Shown here: one piece after another, positions 46,523 through 57,446 of the stretch | Position numbering within the stretch: the stretch's first letter is position 1 | Layout: the number at the start of each line of letters is the position of its first letter | Assembly (NCBI GenBank): GCA_034440575.1 | Contig: JAOTOL010001656.1 | Span: forward strand, 3,598,501 to 3,662,500 | Length of the DNA: 64,000 nt | Reading direction: 5' to 3' | Source: Imbricaverruca yamaguchii | Taxonomy: Eukaryota > Arthropoda > Thecostraca > Neoverrucidae | Notes under the pieces: generated by a model | Told to the model about the DNA's origin: nothing | The model's input: only the letters and a program-made list of their open reading frames with translations | Database searches by the model: none | Program-made: the position numbers and the translations under genes

Positions 46523-49240
46523 CTACATGAATAGCTCATTCAGTTCTCAAAAAGTAGCAGGTGGGGATAAAAATGTGTCTGTGGAGTCCATTTGGCTTGA
46601 TGTCACTCTGGGAAAAGGCAACAGCAATACTCTTAGGAAAGGAGCTTTCTACCGATCAGGAACCCTGCCACATTCTCAGCAACTGGAGCTTGACAACGTG
46701 ATTTGTGAGGAAATCAGTAGAAACTTTAAGAGGAAGTGCCTTATTCTCGGTGACTCTAATCTAAAAGGTTATGAAAATGCTGGTGTTGGCTCCCCATCAT
46801 GCAAAATGTTTAGGAAATGCCTTGAAGAGGACCTGTTCTTACACCAGTTTGTATCGGAACCTACCAGGCATGGTTCATTCTTGGACCTTGTATTCTCGGA
46901 TTTAAGTGACTTGGTTCAAGACTTGACTGTAGGCGAAACTCAGGGAAAAAGTGACCATAACATAATTAGATTCAAGGCACATGTAGGGGAAATTATCAAG
47001 GATAATTTGGTAAAGGTTCCAAATTTCAACAGAGCAGACTTTAACGGCATGAGAGCGGCTTTATGTGCCATCAGATGGGAAGAAGAATTCTCCAATTTAA
47101 ATGCCTGTAAAATGTGGGAAAAGTTCAAATCTTACTTCAAGGAAACTCAGATTAGACATGTCCCCCAAAAGCAAAGACGCAAAAGAAGGGTAGGAAAGCC
47201 AGCATGTCTTACACCAGACGTGATAAAAGTAATTAAGGCTAAGAAAACTGCATTTAGAGTTTTTAAAGAAGCCTCAAATGTCGTTAATCTAAAGGCGTAT
47301 CGAAAAGCTAGAGACACTGAAGCAAAAAACCAGAGCAGCAAAGCGAGCAAAAGAACTGGATTTAGCTAGAAACTGTAATGGGGACAGAAAAAAGTTCTTT
47401 AGTTTCTACAAGCTGAGTAAAGTTTCTAGCACAATTGGTCCACTGGAAGTAAACGGGACTACATTGGGTGAGGATAGTGAGATGGTTGAGGAGCTGAGCA
47501 AGCAGTTCAAATCAGTGTTTACATTGGAAGATATGACCAATCTGCCGACCGAACACCATAGTTCAGTGACATGGGATCTGACAAATGATGTTGATTTCAT
47601 TGATAGTGATGTTGTTTACAATCATATCAGGAAAATAAAGCCAAATAAGGCAGCAGGACCTGATGAAATTTATGCTAGGGTGTTGCGGGAAACTGAACAG
47701 GAACTGGCATTTCCACTTAGTATAATATTTTGTAGATCAGTTTCACATAATGAAATTCCAACCGATTGGAAAAGGGCAAATGTAGTTCCTATTTTCAAGA
47801 AAGGAGAAAGAGGGAAAGTTGAAAACTATAGGCCAATAAGTCTCACATCCCTAGTCTGCAAGGTACTCGAATCAATTATCAAGGATAGAATAGTTAGTTA
47901 TCTGGAAGGTAGCAGATTGATTCAAGATACACAACATGGGTTTAGAAAAGGACGATCGTGTCTCACAAACCTCTTGGACTTTTTGAACTTCGCCACAGAA
48001 CAATTTGATCAGGGAAATCAGGTTGATGTAGCATATCTCGACTTTAGTAAGGCCTTTGACAAGGTATCCCATAAACGGTTAATGATACAGCTTCAGTCCC
48101 ATGGCATTGCAGGTAGCATCTTAAAATGGATAGAGTTGTGGCTTTCAGATAGACAGCAAAGAGTGATGCTAAATGGCACGAAGTCATCATGGCAAAATGT
48201 TCTTAGTGGAGTCCCCCAGGGGTCAGTACTAGGGCCATTACTGTTCATTGTATTTGTAAATAACATTGAAAGTGGCCTAAGCAGTAAAGTTTTGAAATTT
48301 GCGGATGATTTGAAGGTCTTTAGGGCAATAACAGGTCAGGATGAGCATATCTCGCTGCAAAAAGACTTAGACGAACTTGTGAAGTGGTCCGAAGAATGGC
48401 AAATGAAATTTAATTTTGATAAGTGCAAAATCATGCATGTAGGTAAGCAGCATATGAAGGCTCCATACTTGATGGGTGGCCAAGTGCTATCAGTGACTCA
48501 ACAGGAGAAGGATTTAGGTGTAAACACAAAACTGGGGGCATCAGAACAGACCAAGGAAGCCAGGAAGAAGGCACTGAGAATGCTCGGGGCAATAAATAGG
48601 AATGTATCATACAGAAGTGAGGACGTGATCAGGAAGCTTTACTGTGCATACGTCAGGCCACATTTGGAATACTGCATCCAAGCTTGGTCTCCTAGCTATG
48701 AAAAAGATTGTTGGCTTTTAGAGAGAGTACAAAAGAGGGCTACAAAAATGGTTAATGGCATAAGGAACCTGGCATATGAGGAAAGATTGATGAAATTGAA
48801 TATGTTTTCACTTAGATATAGAAGGCTGAGAGGAGAACTTATCGAGGTCTTTAACTTTGTCCATGTTCTGGAGAGGGGATACCTTGGGGAAATGTTTCAA
48901 TTTAACAGAAATTATGCAATTAGAGGTCATAAATTCAAAATTAAAGTTAACCACAGCAGAACAAGGTTAAGGCAAACTTTCTTCACCAGGGTAGTGGAAC
49001 ACTGGAACCAGCTGCCAGAAAACAATGTCAGTAGCAGCACATTGAACATCTTTAAAAACAGTATAGATAATCATTATAAGAATAGAGGGCTTGCTTTTCA
49101 GTATTACAGGGAGGGCTGATTGACAGATTTGGTGGGCAACTAGTTCAGTGTACAGAGTGCAACCAAGAAGGGCCCTTGTGGCTCATAGTTGCACTAATCT
49201 TTTATGTCTTTATGTCTTTTATGTCTTTATGTCTTTTATG
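46523..49240 (+). mobile_element. CR1-like LINE, copy 3, nearly intact ORF2
   Basis: 5'-truncated within the endonuclease (first aligned codons near FSSQKVAGG) but complete to the 3' end. It finishes with (TTTATGTC)n-type repeats at 49200-49240. It is the least damaged of the five pieces: only one 2-bp deletion breaks ORF2. Confidence 0.9.
46527..49119 (+). pseudogene. CR1 ORF2 of copy 3
   Basis: Endonuclease C-terminus (GAFYRSGTLPHSQ, GDSNLKGYENAG, LDLVFSDLSDL, SDHNIIRFK), then a linker, then RT. A 2-bp deletion near 47319, after RKARDT, shifts the frame; from about 47322 the reading continues in the correct relative phase to 49119. The GDFN of other copies reads GDSN here, which removes the conserved catalytic Asn neighbour Phe. 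RT motifs: NVVPIFKKGERGK, HGFRKGRSC, YLDFSKAFDKV, GVPQGSVLGPLLF and the catalytic FADDLKVF. The C-terminal domain follows (ERVQKRATKMVNGI, RRLRGELIEVF), typical of CR1. A 9-bp in-frame loss near 48523 is specific to this copy. Confidence 0.92.
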
Positions 49241-50095
49241 TCTTTTTGACCCGCTGATTATGCTTGCGGTGATGTCACAAATGGTGCAGCTATAATTGCA
49301 CATACTTCAAGCAATGCTCCGAAGCCTATACCTCGGCTCTATGTCCAATCAATTTACCGGGTGGTGAGTTGAAGTTGCCGACGCTAAATTATTAGGAATT
49401 GCAAAGAAGACCTACCATGGCAGGTCACCCTTTCAGGTGAAATATACAAACCTGCTATAATTGAACTAGTCTTGCGGCAATGCATGCTGTTGTAATTCGT
49501 TCTTGGGACGCAACTAGTGGGGAAATAGAAATGGAGAATAACTCTGAATTCGGAATGGATAATGGAATTCTGACATATATATACTGAACAGTGAGCGTCG
49601 GAATGAGCTGTCGTGCTCAGCTTCACAACAATCAATTTTGCGTAAGTGCTGTCTTGAATTGTGACCAAAGTAACCATAAGTACCGAAGTTTACCAAAAGC
49701 ATCAAACTCCACCACCAAATCGTGGTAGTCTATCAGCTCTGAACATCAGTATACATGTACCGATGCATTAGCCTATGACAAGCTTTGAGTTAGAGGCAAG
49801 ATCAGGCAATCGGCGTGCTCATCTAGTGGTGAGGTAGGTGACAGGCATTTGCTATTTGTAGTGGGTGAAAAGTTTCCCGCACAGGAAGCGACTTCGTCGT
49901 CTTAATTTGTGGTGTGAATGCCCCCATATAATGCAGGCCACGTAATGCAGAGTGCGATAAAGCACTTAAAGAAGCAGAGCCAAAAGGCCATATTTCGCTG
50001 TGGTGGCGGGGCATTCGACGGGCGATAACGACATTACGTCGGAAGTTGGACACTGTTCATTCAGCTTAAAACAGCCAGTTGATGCATGGGTACTA
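49241..50095. other. Unassigned sequence
   Basis: No gene or repeat is recognised after the CR1 tail. Confidence 0.45.
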
Positions 50096-50180
50096 CCTCG
50101 GGCGGTGTCCTGCGGTGTCCTGCGATGTCCTGCGGTATCCTGCGGTATCCTGCGGTATCCTGCGGTATCCTGCGGTCGTC
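50096..50180. repeat. 10-bp minisatellite
   Basis: About eight units of TCCTGCGGTR, alternating in early units with GTGTCC variants. Confidence 0.93.
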
Positions 50181-50549
50181 GACCAGTGCGGTGTCCTGCG
50201 CCATCCAGATTACGTGCGCGTTAGGCATCATGAGCGGACATAATACCGCGGGCGCCGCTCTGGTGGTGAGTTTGTGAAGGAACACCACAAGAGTGGGCTG
50301 GGTCTGATTAATGCTATATTCTAGTTTTTAGAAGAGGTGCAAGTAAGTTCCATTGATCAGGTTTGAACAACATTGAAACAAGCCCTCTTATGATGTGTAG
50401 GTCATTTTATTATCAAATCATTTCACCATGTCACTTTGCCCTTAAAGTGAAATTGGAGCAATTGGCCACTCAACATGCTGTAATAATAGGCGTCATACGT
50501 CTTCTGTGTGATGTGGTGATAATTTCCAAGGTTCTCAATTAAACAAAAA

Positions 50550-50960
50550 TTGAACGTGCTATCTTTTTATGCTATCTTAAATAACTTCCATGAAACTTTA
50601 ACCCTGCTACTTTTGCACCCAATTCCAGAATTTGTGTCCCAAATTATCACGTTGTGTTCTTTAAAATGTATTTTAGATGCTCTTCATTGCCGAATTAATT
50701 TCCAACCGTCTAAAAAAACCGGCACCAAATCAGCTGGCTTCTGATGCCATACTCCACTACTTTTGTACATATCTAACCCTGTCATTTTTGCACTGATTTC
50801 CAGGATTTGTGTCTCGAATTATAACTTTCTACTACTTTAAATTGACTATGATATGCTCCACATTAGCAAATCAATTTCCAATGGTCACAAATGTTTCCTT
50901 CTTTCTTTACTGGAGATCCCCGATGTCCGCATTAACATTACGTCTGGTGCCTAACGGTTG
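50550..50960 (+). repeat. Diverged ~175-bp tandem dimer of a dispersed repeat
   Basis: TAACCCTGYYAYTTTTGCAC, then TTCCARGATTTGTGTC and AATTWATTTCCAA, occur at about 50600 and 50775. The same blocks lie on the minus strand at 62549-62722, and the right end matches the block at 4084-4155. No coding capacity is seen. This is an interspersed repeat family of unknown class. Confidence 0.7.
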
Positions 50961-51785
50961 TTCGTGCTGATGACGCTACTAATGTAGCCGTCCGTGTAGT
51001 GTACAGACGAGGAAGATGTCCGCATGATCATCAACGTTCGAAAGTTACTGACTACACTGACAAATGACAACCACAATTGTGACCTTTATACAATGTGAAA
51101 GTACTTGAAGGATTGATAAAACGTGACTTCCCATTGCCCAGCTATTGATCCTGAAGCAACTGTGGATCAACATGTTTTAGGTGATAGAGGTGAAGGTGGG
51201 AGGCATCTTCTCCTACCAACGACAGTGCTCTCCGATGGCGATGGTAATCTACGGAAGTTGAAAGCAACCTGACTCGGAGCATAAGTCGGAATTCTGCCAT
51301 CCACAACCGCATTTTTTTCGTTATTCCAGCTGAAGCAAACAAAAATCCCAATAGACTGTTGATAATCGTGTCACTTTGACGCCCAAGAGCGTCCTGCGGG
51401 ACCGCCTGGCGTCCCCTCGCCTCCACCCCGCTGTTGTAGGTGATGGACCAGAGCCGCCCGTCATCCAAACACTGCTTTCCCACTTGGATTGGTGTAGCTT
51501 GTCATAAGCATAGTAAAACATACAGTGCAGCGGACATTCTTAAGTGGATCTTCAGGTGACGTGAAGCTTGTAGACCGCACATATCCGTTGTTATTGGACC
51601 GAACTACCCGAATAAACACCACGCAGGCTGATATTTAAGCTCTATCATGGCGCAGGACTCGGCTCCGCGGATGTGCCGGCTAACATTTGTTGCAGTTGCG
51701 ACACCTCACCAGCCGATTTCCAGACCAAAATTTATTGCTTCTGCTGCTTCTACGCCCTGCGAGCTGCAGTAATACCGACAGTACA
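50961..51785. other. Unassigned sequence
   Basis: No gene is recognised. Minus-strand frames of about 66-113 codons at 51142-51521 look random. Confidence 0.4.
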
Positions 51786-51789
51786 GTCG

Positions 51790-52410
51790 GTATTGGGACC
51801 TCCGTTGCTGTCCTGTGCCGGTATTGGCGCCTCCGTTGCTGTCCTGTGCCGGTATTGGCACCTCCGTTGCTGTCCTGTGCCGATATTGGCACCCACGTTG
51901 CTGTCCTGTGCCGATATTGGCACCCACGTTGCTGTCCTGTGCCGGTATTGGCACCCACGTTGCTGTCCTGTGGCCGTGCACTGCCGGCATTTGCACCTCG
52001 TTGCTGTCCTGTGCCGATATTGGCACCCACGTTGCTGTCCTGTGCCGATATTGGCACCCACGTTGCTGTCCTGTGCCGGTATTGGCACCCACGTTGCTGT
52101 CCTGTGCCGATATTGGCACCTCACGTTGCTGTCCTGTGCCGGTATTGGCACCTCCATTACTGTCCTGTGGCACGGTGGCGCAGCGGTGCCGGCATTAGCA
52201 CCTGCGTTGTTGTCCTGTGCCGGTATTGGCACCTCCGTTGCTGTCCTGTGCCGGTATTGACACCTCCGTTGCTGTCCTGTGCCGGTATTGGCGCCTCCGT
52301 TGCTGTCCTGGGCCGGTAACGGCACCTCCGTTGCTGTTCTGTGCCGGTAGTGGCACCTCTGTAGCTGTCCCGTGCCGGTATTGGCACCTCCGTTGCTATC
52401 CTGTGGTACA
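51790..52410. repeat. 31-bp minisatellite
   Basis: About 19 units of GTGCCGGTATTGGCACCTCC followed by GTTGCTGTCCT. Each unit begins with an imperfect inverted repeat, GTGCCGGTATTGGCAC, that could fold as a short hairpin. Units with CACCCACGTTG cluster at 51890-52110. Irregular units occur near 51975 and 52165. The many open frames across it are artefacts. Confidence 0.95.
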
Positions 52411-52589
52411 GTGGCGCAGTGGTGGCGGTAGCGCCAGTCAGGCCTGCCAGTCAGTGGCGGTAATATAGCTGCCGTTTGTGATGGGCGGTCGTGGGTGGCG
52501 ACAATGTGGAAGCATCAACATGATTGTCATCGAGTAACACTACAAAGGTAACGCACGAGGAACACATGAGGAATCGATCTCGGTTTCAC

Positions 52590-53225
52590 GCACCCTTGAG
52601 GGGGGAGGGCGAAATCCGCCCACCCCTCCGATTTTTGGCAGATAGCTCCATATTTCACCGGCAGATATACGTCATTGCTTGTGTACCTGCTTGTAAATGA
52701 CCGGCACGTTGTTTAAAGTAAGAAACATGAAAATCGACCGAACATTTTTCGAGTTAGGGTTCGCTAAAGTCAAAATTGGTGTACATTGTTATGCTACATT
52801 GTTTCAACGTCATGTCAGGTCACCGAGGTCAAGTCAGGTCAATTTTATGACAGGTTAACAAACGCCCTGGAGGGGGATGGCGAAATCCGCCAACCCCTCC
52901 GATTTGTCGTGCATAACTCCATATGGTACAGGCCGATACGCGCCATTTTTTTTTGCGTACGTACTTGGAAATGATCTGGATTGGAAATGGAAATTGCTTA
53001 AAGTAAGAAAAATGAAAATGTGCCGAGAACGTTTCAAGTTAAAGTAAAAACAACTCACAGCGCCAGACCACAAAAATCGGCGCTGATGCTCTTCCCGTAT
53101 ATTGACAAAAGGGAACTGTTCTTGACAAGATAGCGACTTGATGCATTTTGTCATGTCATGTAATTTAAAAGTCATGCTAGGTCGCCGAAGTCAAGTCAGG
53201 TCAAATTCATGACAGGCTAATAGAA
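52590..53225 (+). repeat. Diverged ~270-360-bp repeat with hairpin and AGGTCA half-sites
   Basis: Two units, 52590-52859 and 52860-53220. They share GGCGAAATCCGCC followed by ACCCCTCCGATTT, then TTTAAAGTAAGAAA or CTTAAAGTAAGAAA, and end with AAGTCAGGTCAA and ATGACAGG. Each starts with a G-rich/C-rich inverted repeat around GCGAAATCCGC. The second unit is about 90 bp longer. A related hairpin occurs alone at 53766-53789. Confidence 0.75.
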
Positions 53226-54740
53226 CAAAACTTGGCCAACTGGAATTTTGTCAAAAATGCAAATGACTGTCATGCGATTGATGTCACTTTACATGTTACT
53301 CCCTACACATCCCGAAATCTACTGTTTGTCATTGTGTGCCTAAGCGTTTTTATACTTTATTCATGTATTCCACTCCTTTCTTTGCGAAGCCGATTGTGCC
53401 GTACCGCCCAACGGAGCAGTCGGGTGGGCAGCCCGGTTCCGGTAACTGGAGCAGGCAATGACCTGCTGAAGTGCTCCTATATAGGTGACCTTAGGTCAAA
53501 TGGCGGATCTGGCATCTGTATTGCATCATTAGTAATGTCCAAAACATCATTAATGCCAATTTTGGAGCATTTAAACACAGTAACAGCGATCCATAACATT
53601 GACAAGCCAATCAACGCAAAACCAGATCTTTTTCCCTATTTTGACCTCATTTGACCTTGAAGATATTGACATAAGGTCATGAAATTTGCATACAATAGAG
53701 TTCACTATCGTGCCCATCCACCCTGCTAATTTTGCTGCACTAGCCCCAGTAGGAGCCGAGATCTTAGGGGGGCGGAATTCGCCCCCTCCAGTGCGCGTAA
53801 TTTTCCAAGTCCCTCCAGGACGCATGTTAAACCGAAACAGAACTCTAGAAAAAATTTCCTGCCTGGTCCGTTACAGCGAACTTACCAGCATATTACTGCT
53901 GTTATTTCTTAGATCAGCACCCGGTTTGCGGTGTATGCTCTTCAATACCTCAACGAACAAACAAAAAATGTTCAGCATGAGTGGAGAGCGCAATACTGCA
54001 GCTTCCCTAAGTGCAACTCCAGCTTAATGTCTACAACACAAACTGTCTCCAAGGTTACATGGTTTGTTCAATTTTGCGACATCAATCTATTCCTTTTGCA
54101 AGAACAACATTATAATTTGCAACAGGAATTTTGTTCACAACCTTCCATCAATGGAATCAAGCATGTATGAATTACTGTTCCTTTCTCGCTCACGACGGGA
54201 AATTATTTTTACTTCCTCCCATTCCCATCTTGAGGGCTTGTGCCCACCGCTAAGCCACTGTCATCGGGCATTGCAAATGATCTTTCTCTGAATGAAATAG
54301 GCAATACAATCATTGCATTTCCCCTTATAACTCGGGCACAGAAAATGTACCTGTTACGACTATCAGCAAAGAGAAAAGGTTGTCTTCACTGACCCTGGTC
54401 ACACATGAAGTGAGGTGCATAACTCAGACGTAACTTTTATTATAATGGTATCGTGAAGCTCTCTGCTGTTTGATCGGCTTCATCAGGTTAAGAAACCATT
54501 TGCTCTTGTTTCTTGGGTCGGAGGTTGTTATAAGCTAGTGTTGTATTTCCATTTGAACGGACATCATCATGCACGTGACGCGAACGCGACATTAGGAATT
54601 TCAACCTATATCATGCTGTCTTCCTATCCAGGTCCTTCAATCACAATTCGAGTTTTGAGACAGGAATTATTTCTGGAGATAGTTGAGAGGCGGCATTAAA
54701 ATTGCGACACCTGAGCTTCCGAGATAGCTACACAGCCCAG
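53226..54740. other. Mostly unassigned sequence
   Basis: No gene is recognised. It holds the isolated hairpin at 53766-53789 (GGGGGCGGAATTCGCCCCC) and TTGACCTCATTTGACCTTGA words near 53640. Open frames are under 140 codons and lack motifs. Confidence 0.45.
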
Positions 54741-54742
54741 TC

Positions 54743-55043
54743 GGTGTCGTGACGCACCGGTGTCGTGACGCACCGGTGTCGTGACGCACCGGTGTCGTGA
54801 CGCACCGGTGTCGTGACGCACCGGTGTCGTGACGCACCGGTGTCGTGACGCACCGGTGTCGTGACGCACCGGTGTCGTGACGCACCGGTGTCGTGACGCA
54901 CCGGTGTCGTGACGCACCGGTGTCGTGACGCACCGGTGTCGTGACGCACCGGTGTCGTGACGCACCGGTGTCGTGACGCACCGGTGTCGTGACGCACCGG
55001 TGTCGTGACGTACCGGTGCCGTGACGCACCGGTGCCGTGACGC
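54743..55043. repeat. 16-bp minisatellite, nearly perfect
   Basis: About 18 units of GTGACGCACCGGTGTC. Only the last three units vary (GTACCGGTGCC, GCACCGGTGCC). CACCGGTG within the unit is a perfect palindrome. All minus-strand frames stay open, giving spurious Arg/His/Thr proteins. Confidence 0.97.
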
Positions 55044-55560
55044 AGGGCCATCACGTGTGATCGCAACCGCGGATTCACTCAGTCTCAGCAGCTCTGCATA
55101 AACCCCACATAGGCAGCCATCTGGTGTGACGAGCCTCTGGGCCGCGCGGCCGAGTACCCGCTGGTAATCAGTCAAATATAAACATGATTCAGCATTGATT
55201 TCTGTGGGCGTGAGGTGCAGGGTGATATTGCTATCTTAAGCATTGACAAAGCTACATAGTATCAATATAGTGATATAGATTACCGGCAAAATGATATAAA
55301 ATGTCGATAGGACGTCACAGAACAACAAAATATTATTGAATGGTAGTCAGCTTGAGTCATACCGAATATCACTGGGACATAATAGGTAGGAAAATATAGG
55401 AAAATGTAAGAGTATCATTGGCGAAATGCATCTCAAAGATCAGGATACTGCCTGAAATCGAAAACTGTACTGCATTCAAGAAAGAATAAATGCAAAAGTT
55501 TACCAATAGGTGGCAATCCCAGGCGCAAGATGTATAGTTCGACATACATAAGTTTACTCA
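55044..55560. other. Unassigned sequence
   Basis: No gene or repeat is recognised. Confidence 0.45.
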
Positions 55561-55562
55561 CC

Positions 55563-55800
<238 letters not shown>

Positions 55801-57316
55801 ATTGGAATTTAAGGGCACGTTAGCTGCTTCGACCATATTGCGACCATGAGTACTTGAATGCTAGAAGTACTTCAGAAACATGCTGGAAGTATTTCCGGAG
55901 GTAAAGCAGTATGACAAGCGAAAGCTTTTGTCATCGCTTTTATGGACAAAATCGATGACAATGAATGCGTGTAATACGAAAAAACAATCAGGTCATTGGC
56001 AAGAAATGATGATTATCTATGCCATATGAGAAATAAGTCAATCAGTACGAAATCTGTCAATTGTTTTATTACAAAAACAGGTATGAAGGCAAGTGCTACA
56101 TCATGCTATATCGAATGGATCGGCTGGACCTATCCTCACCCAGAATTCCGAGCCGTTTTGGCTGGAAGCGACAAATTGGCGCTGACGGAATACGTGGTGG
56201 GTTTCATTGAGGGAGCCATGCGAGAAAGAATTGTGGCATTGAGTTTTTAATAAATAAAAATTGTTGAACTGACAGAAGCGCCCTGAGTGCATTCGAACGA
56301 CACGAACCAAAATATTTCGGCTATGTCGGTAACTCGACCCTTGTCTCTCTCGAATGAGTGGATCACCAGACGACGGTTGAACCAAACCGGGTGGAGTTCT
56401 AAACCAGAAGATGGCAGAATTATTCCGGCCCGGCCTGCCCGGAATTGAGCTGGCTCTGATTCAGCCCGACTGGGCTGGCCCTGAGCCCTGAATCAGCGCG
56501 CCGAGCCGCCCCGAGTCACACCCGGCCGGAAGCCAGCTGAACCGGAAGCTGTACCGGTCGGCCCCTGGTCCCGGCCGCCGCCGCGCGGGTGATACGGTGG
56601 GTTACCCGACCTGTGCCGTCAGCGGGCCGGCGACACCAGCGCCGCCGCCACCGGCCGCCGCCGCCACCGCCACCGGCCGTCGCCGCCACCGCCACCGCCT
56701 CCGGTGCATTGCTCAACACGGATCTGTCTGCGCACTGACGCGTGACCGTGTCACTGGCCGGGATCGTGGGAATCACCGCACCGGCCCGCTCCAACAAGCA
56801 CAGTCGGTAGCGGCCCGGCTAACACCAGTTGCAGATGCACGGAGATCGCAGTCGGCGAGCTGGCGCATTGAAAAACGTGTCGCCTACGCCATTGAGTCAT
56901 GCGGGAATATTTCCGCCACGTTACCGATGCTACGAAACGGGTCATGGTAATGCTGACCGATAAGGGTAATGCGGTACGATTATGCTGACACAGGGCCTAC
57001 GTGCAGGATGCAGACAGCAGTCTGCGGCTGGCGCATATCGGCTTGGAGGACTGGCCAGGTGTGCTGGTCGCCCAGAGATTCGATCTCGGCCGACACTGCC
57101 CGCAATTGTGTCAGTGTGGACTGCATGGACATCAGTCGCATGGAAATCAGTCGCACGGCGGCAACCGTGTCCAGTCGGCGCTTTCATCAGTGTCCAAGGG
57201 GAGGCGCCTATGGTTCGAATCAGCCCGTGTTTCTATCCCCCTTCGAGTGCATCAGGGGTAAACAGCGTTTTCGTGTCACTGACAAAATTTCAAATGGTCC
57301 AATTTTTCAAAATTCG
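55801..57316. other. Unassigned sequence; GC-rich 56430-56720
   Basis: No recognised gene. Frames of 80-140 codons on both strands in the GC-rich part come from GCCGCC/CCACCG words. The segment 55996-56250 is an open frame of 84 codons without known motif. Confidence 0.45.
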
Positions 57317-57338
57317 CAAATGGTTATCTACTGAATGA

Positions 57339-57446
57339 AACTAACAAGTCCTCTATTCTTACAATGATTGTCTATGCTGTTTTTAAAGATATTCATTGTG
57401 CTGCTACTGACAATGTTTTTTGGCAGCTGGTTCCAGTAATCCTGGT
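57339..57446 (-). mobile_element. Mini CR1 insertion with 22-bp flanking duplication
   Basis: About 94 bp (57343-57436) match the minus-strand sequence of CR1 copies near the end of ORF2 and start of the 3' region (equivalent to 7327-7413). The insert lacks both the 3' tail and everything upstream. It is bounded by two exact 22-bp direct repeats, 57317-57338 and 57447-57468, which begin CAAATGG and end CTGAATGA. Short non-CR1 bases sit at each junction. Confidence 0.88.
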
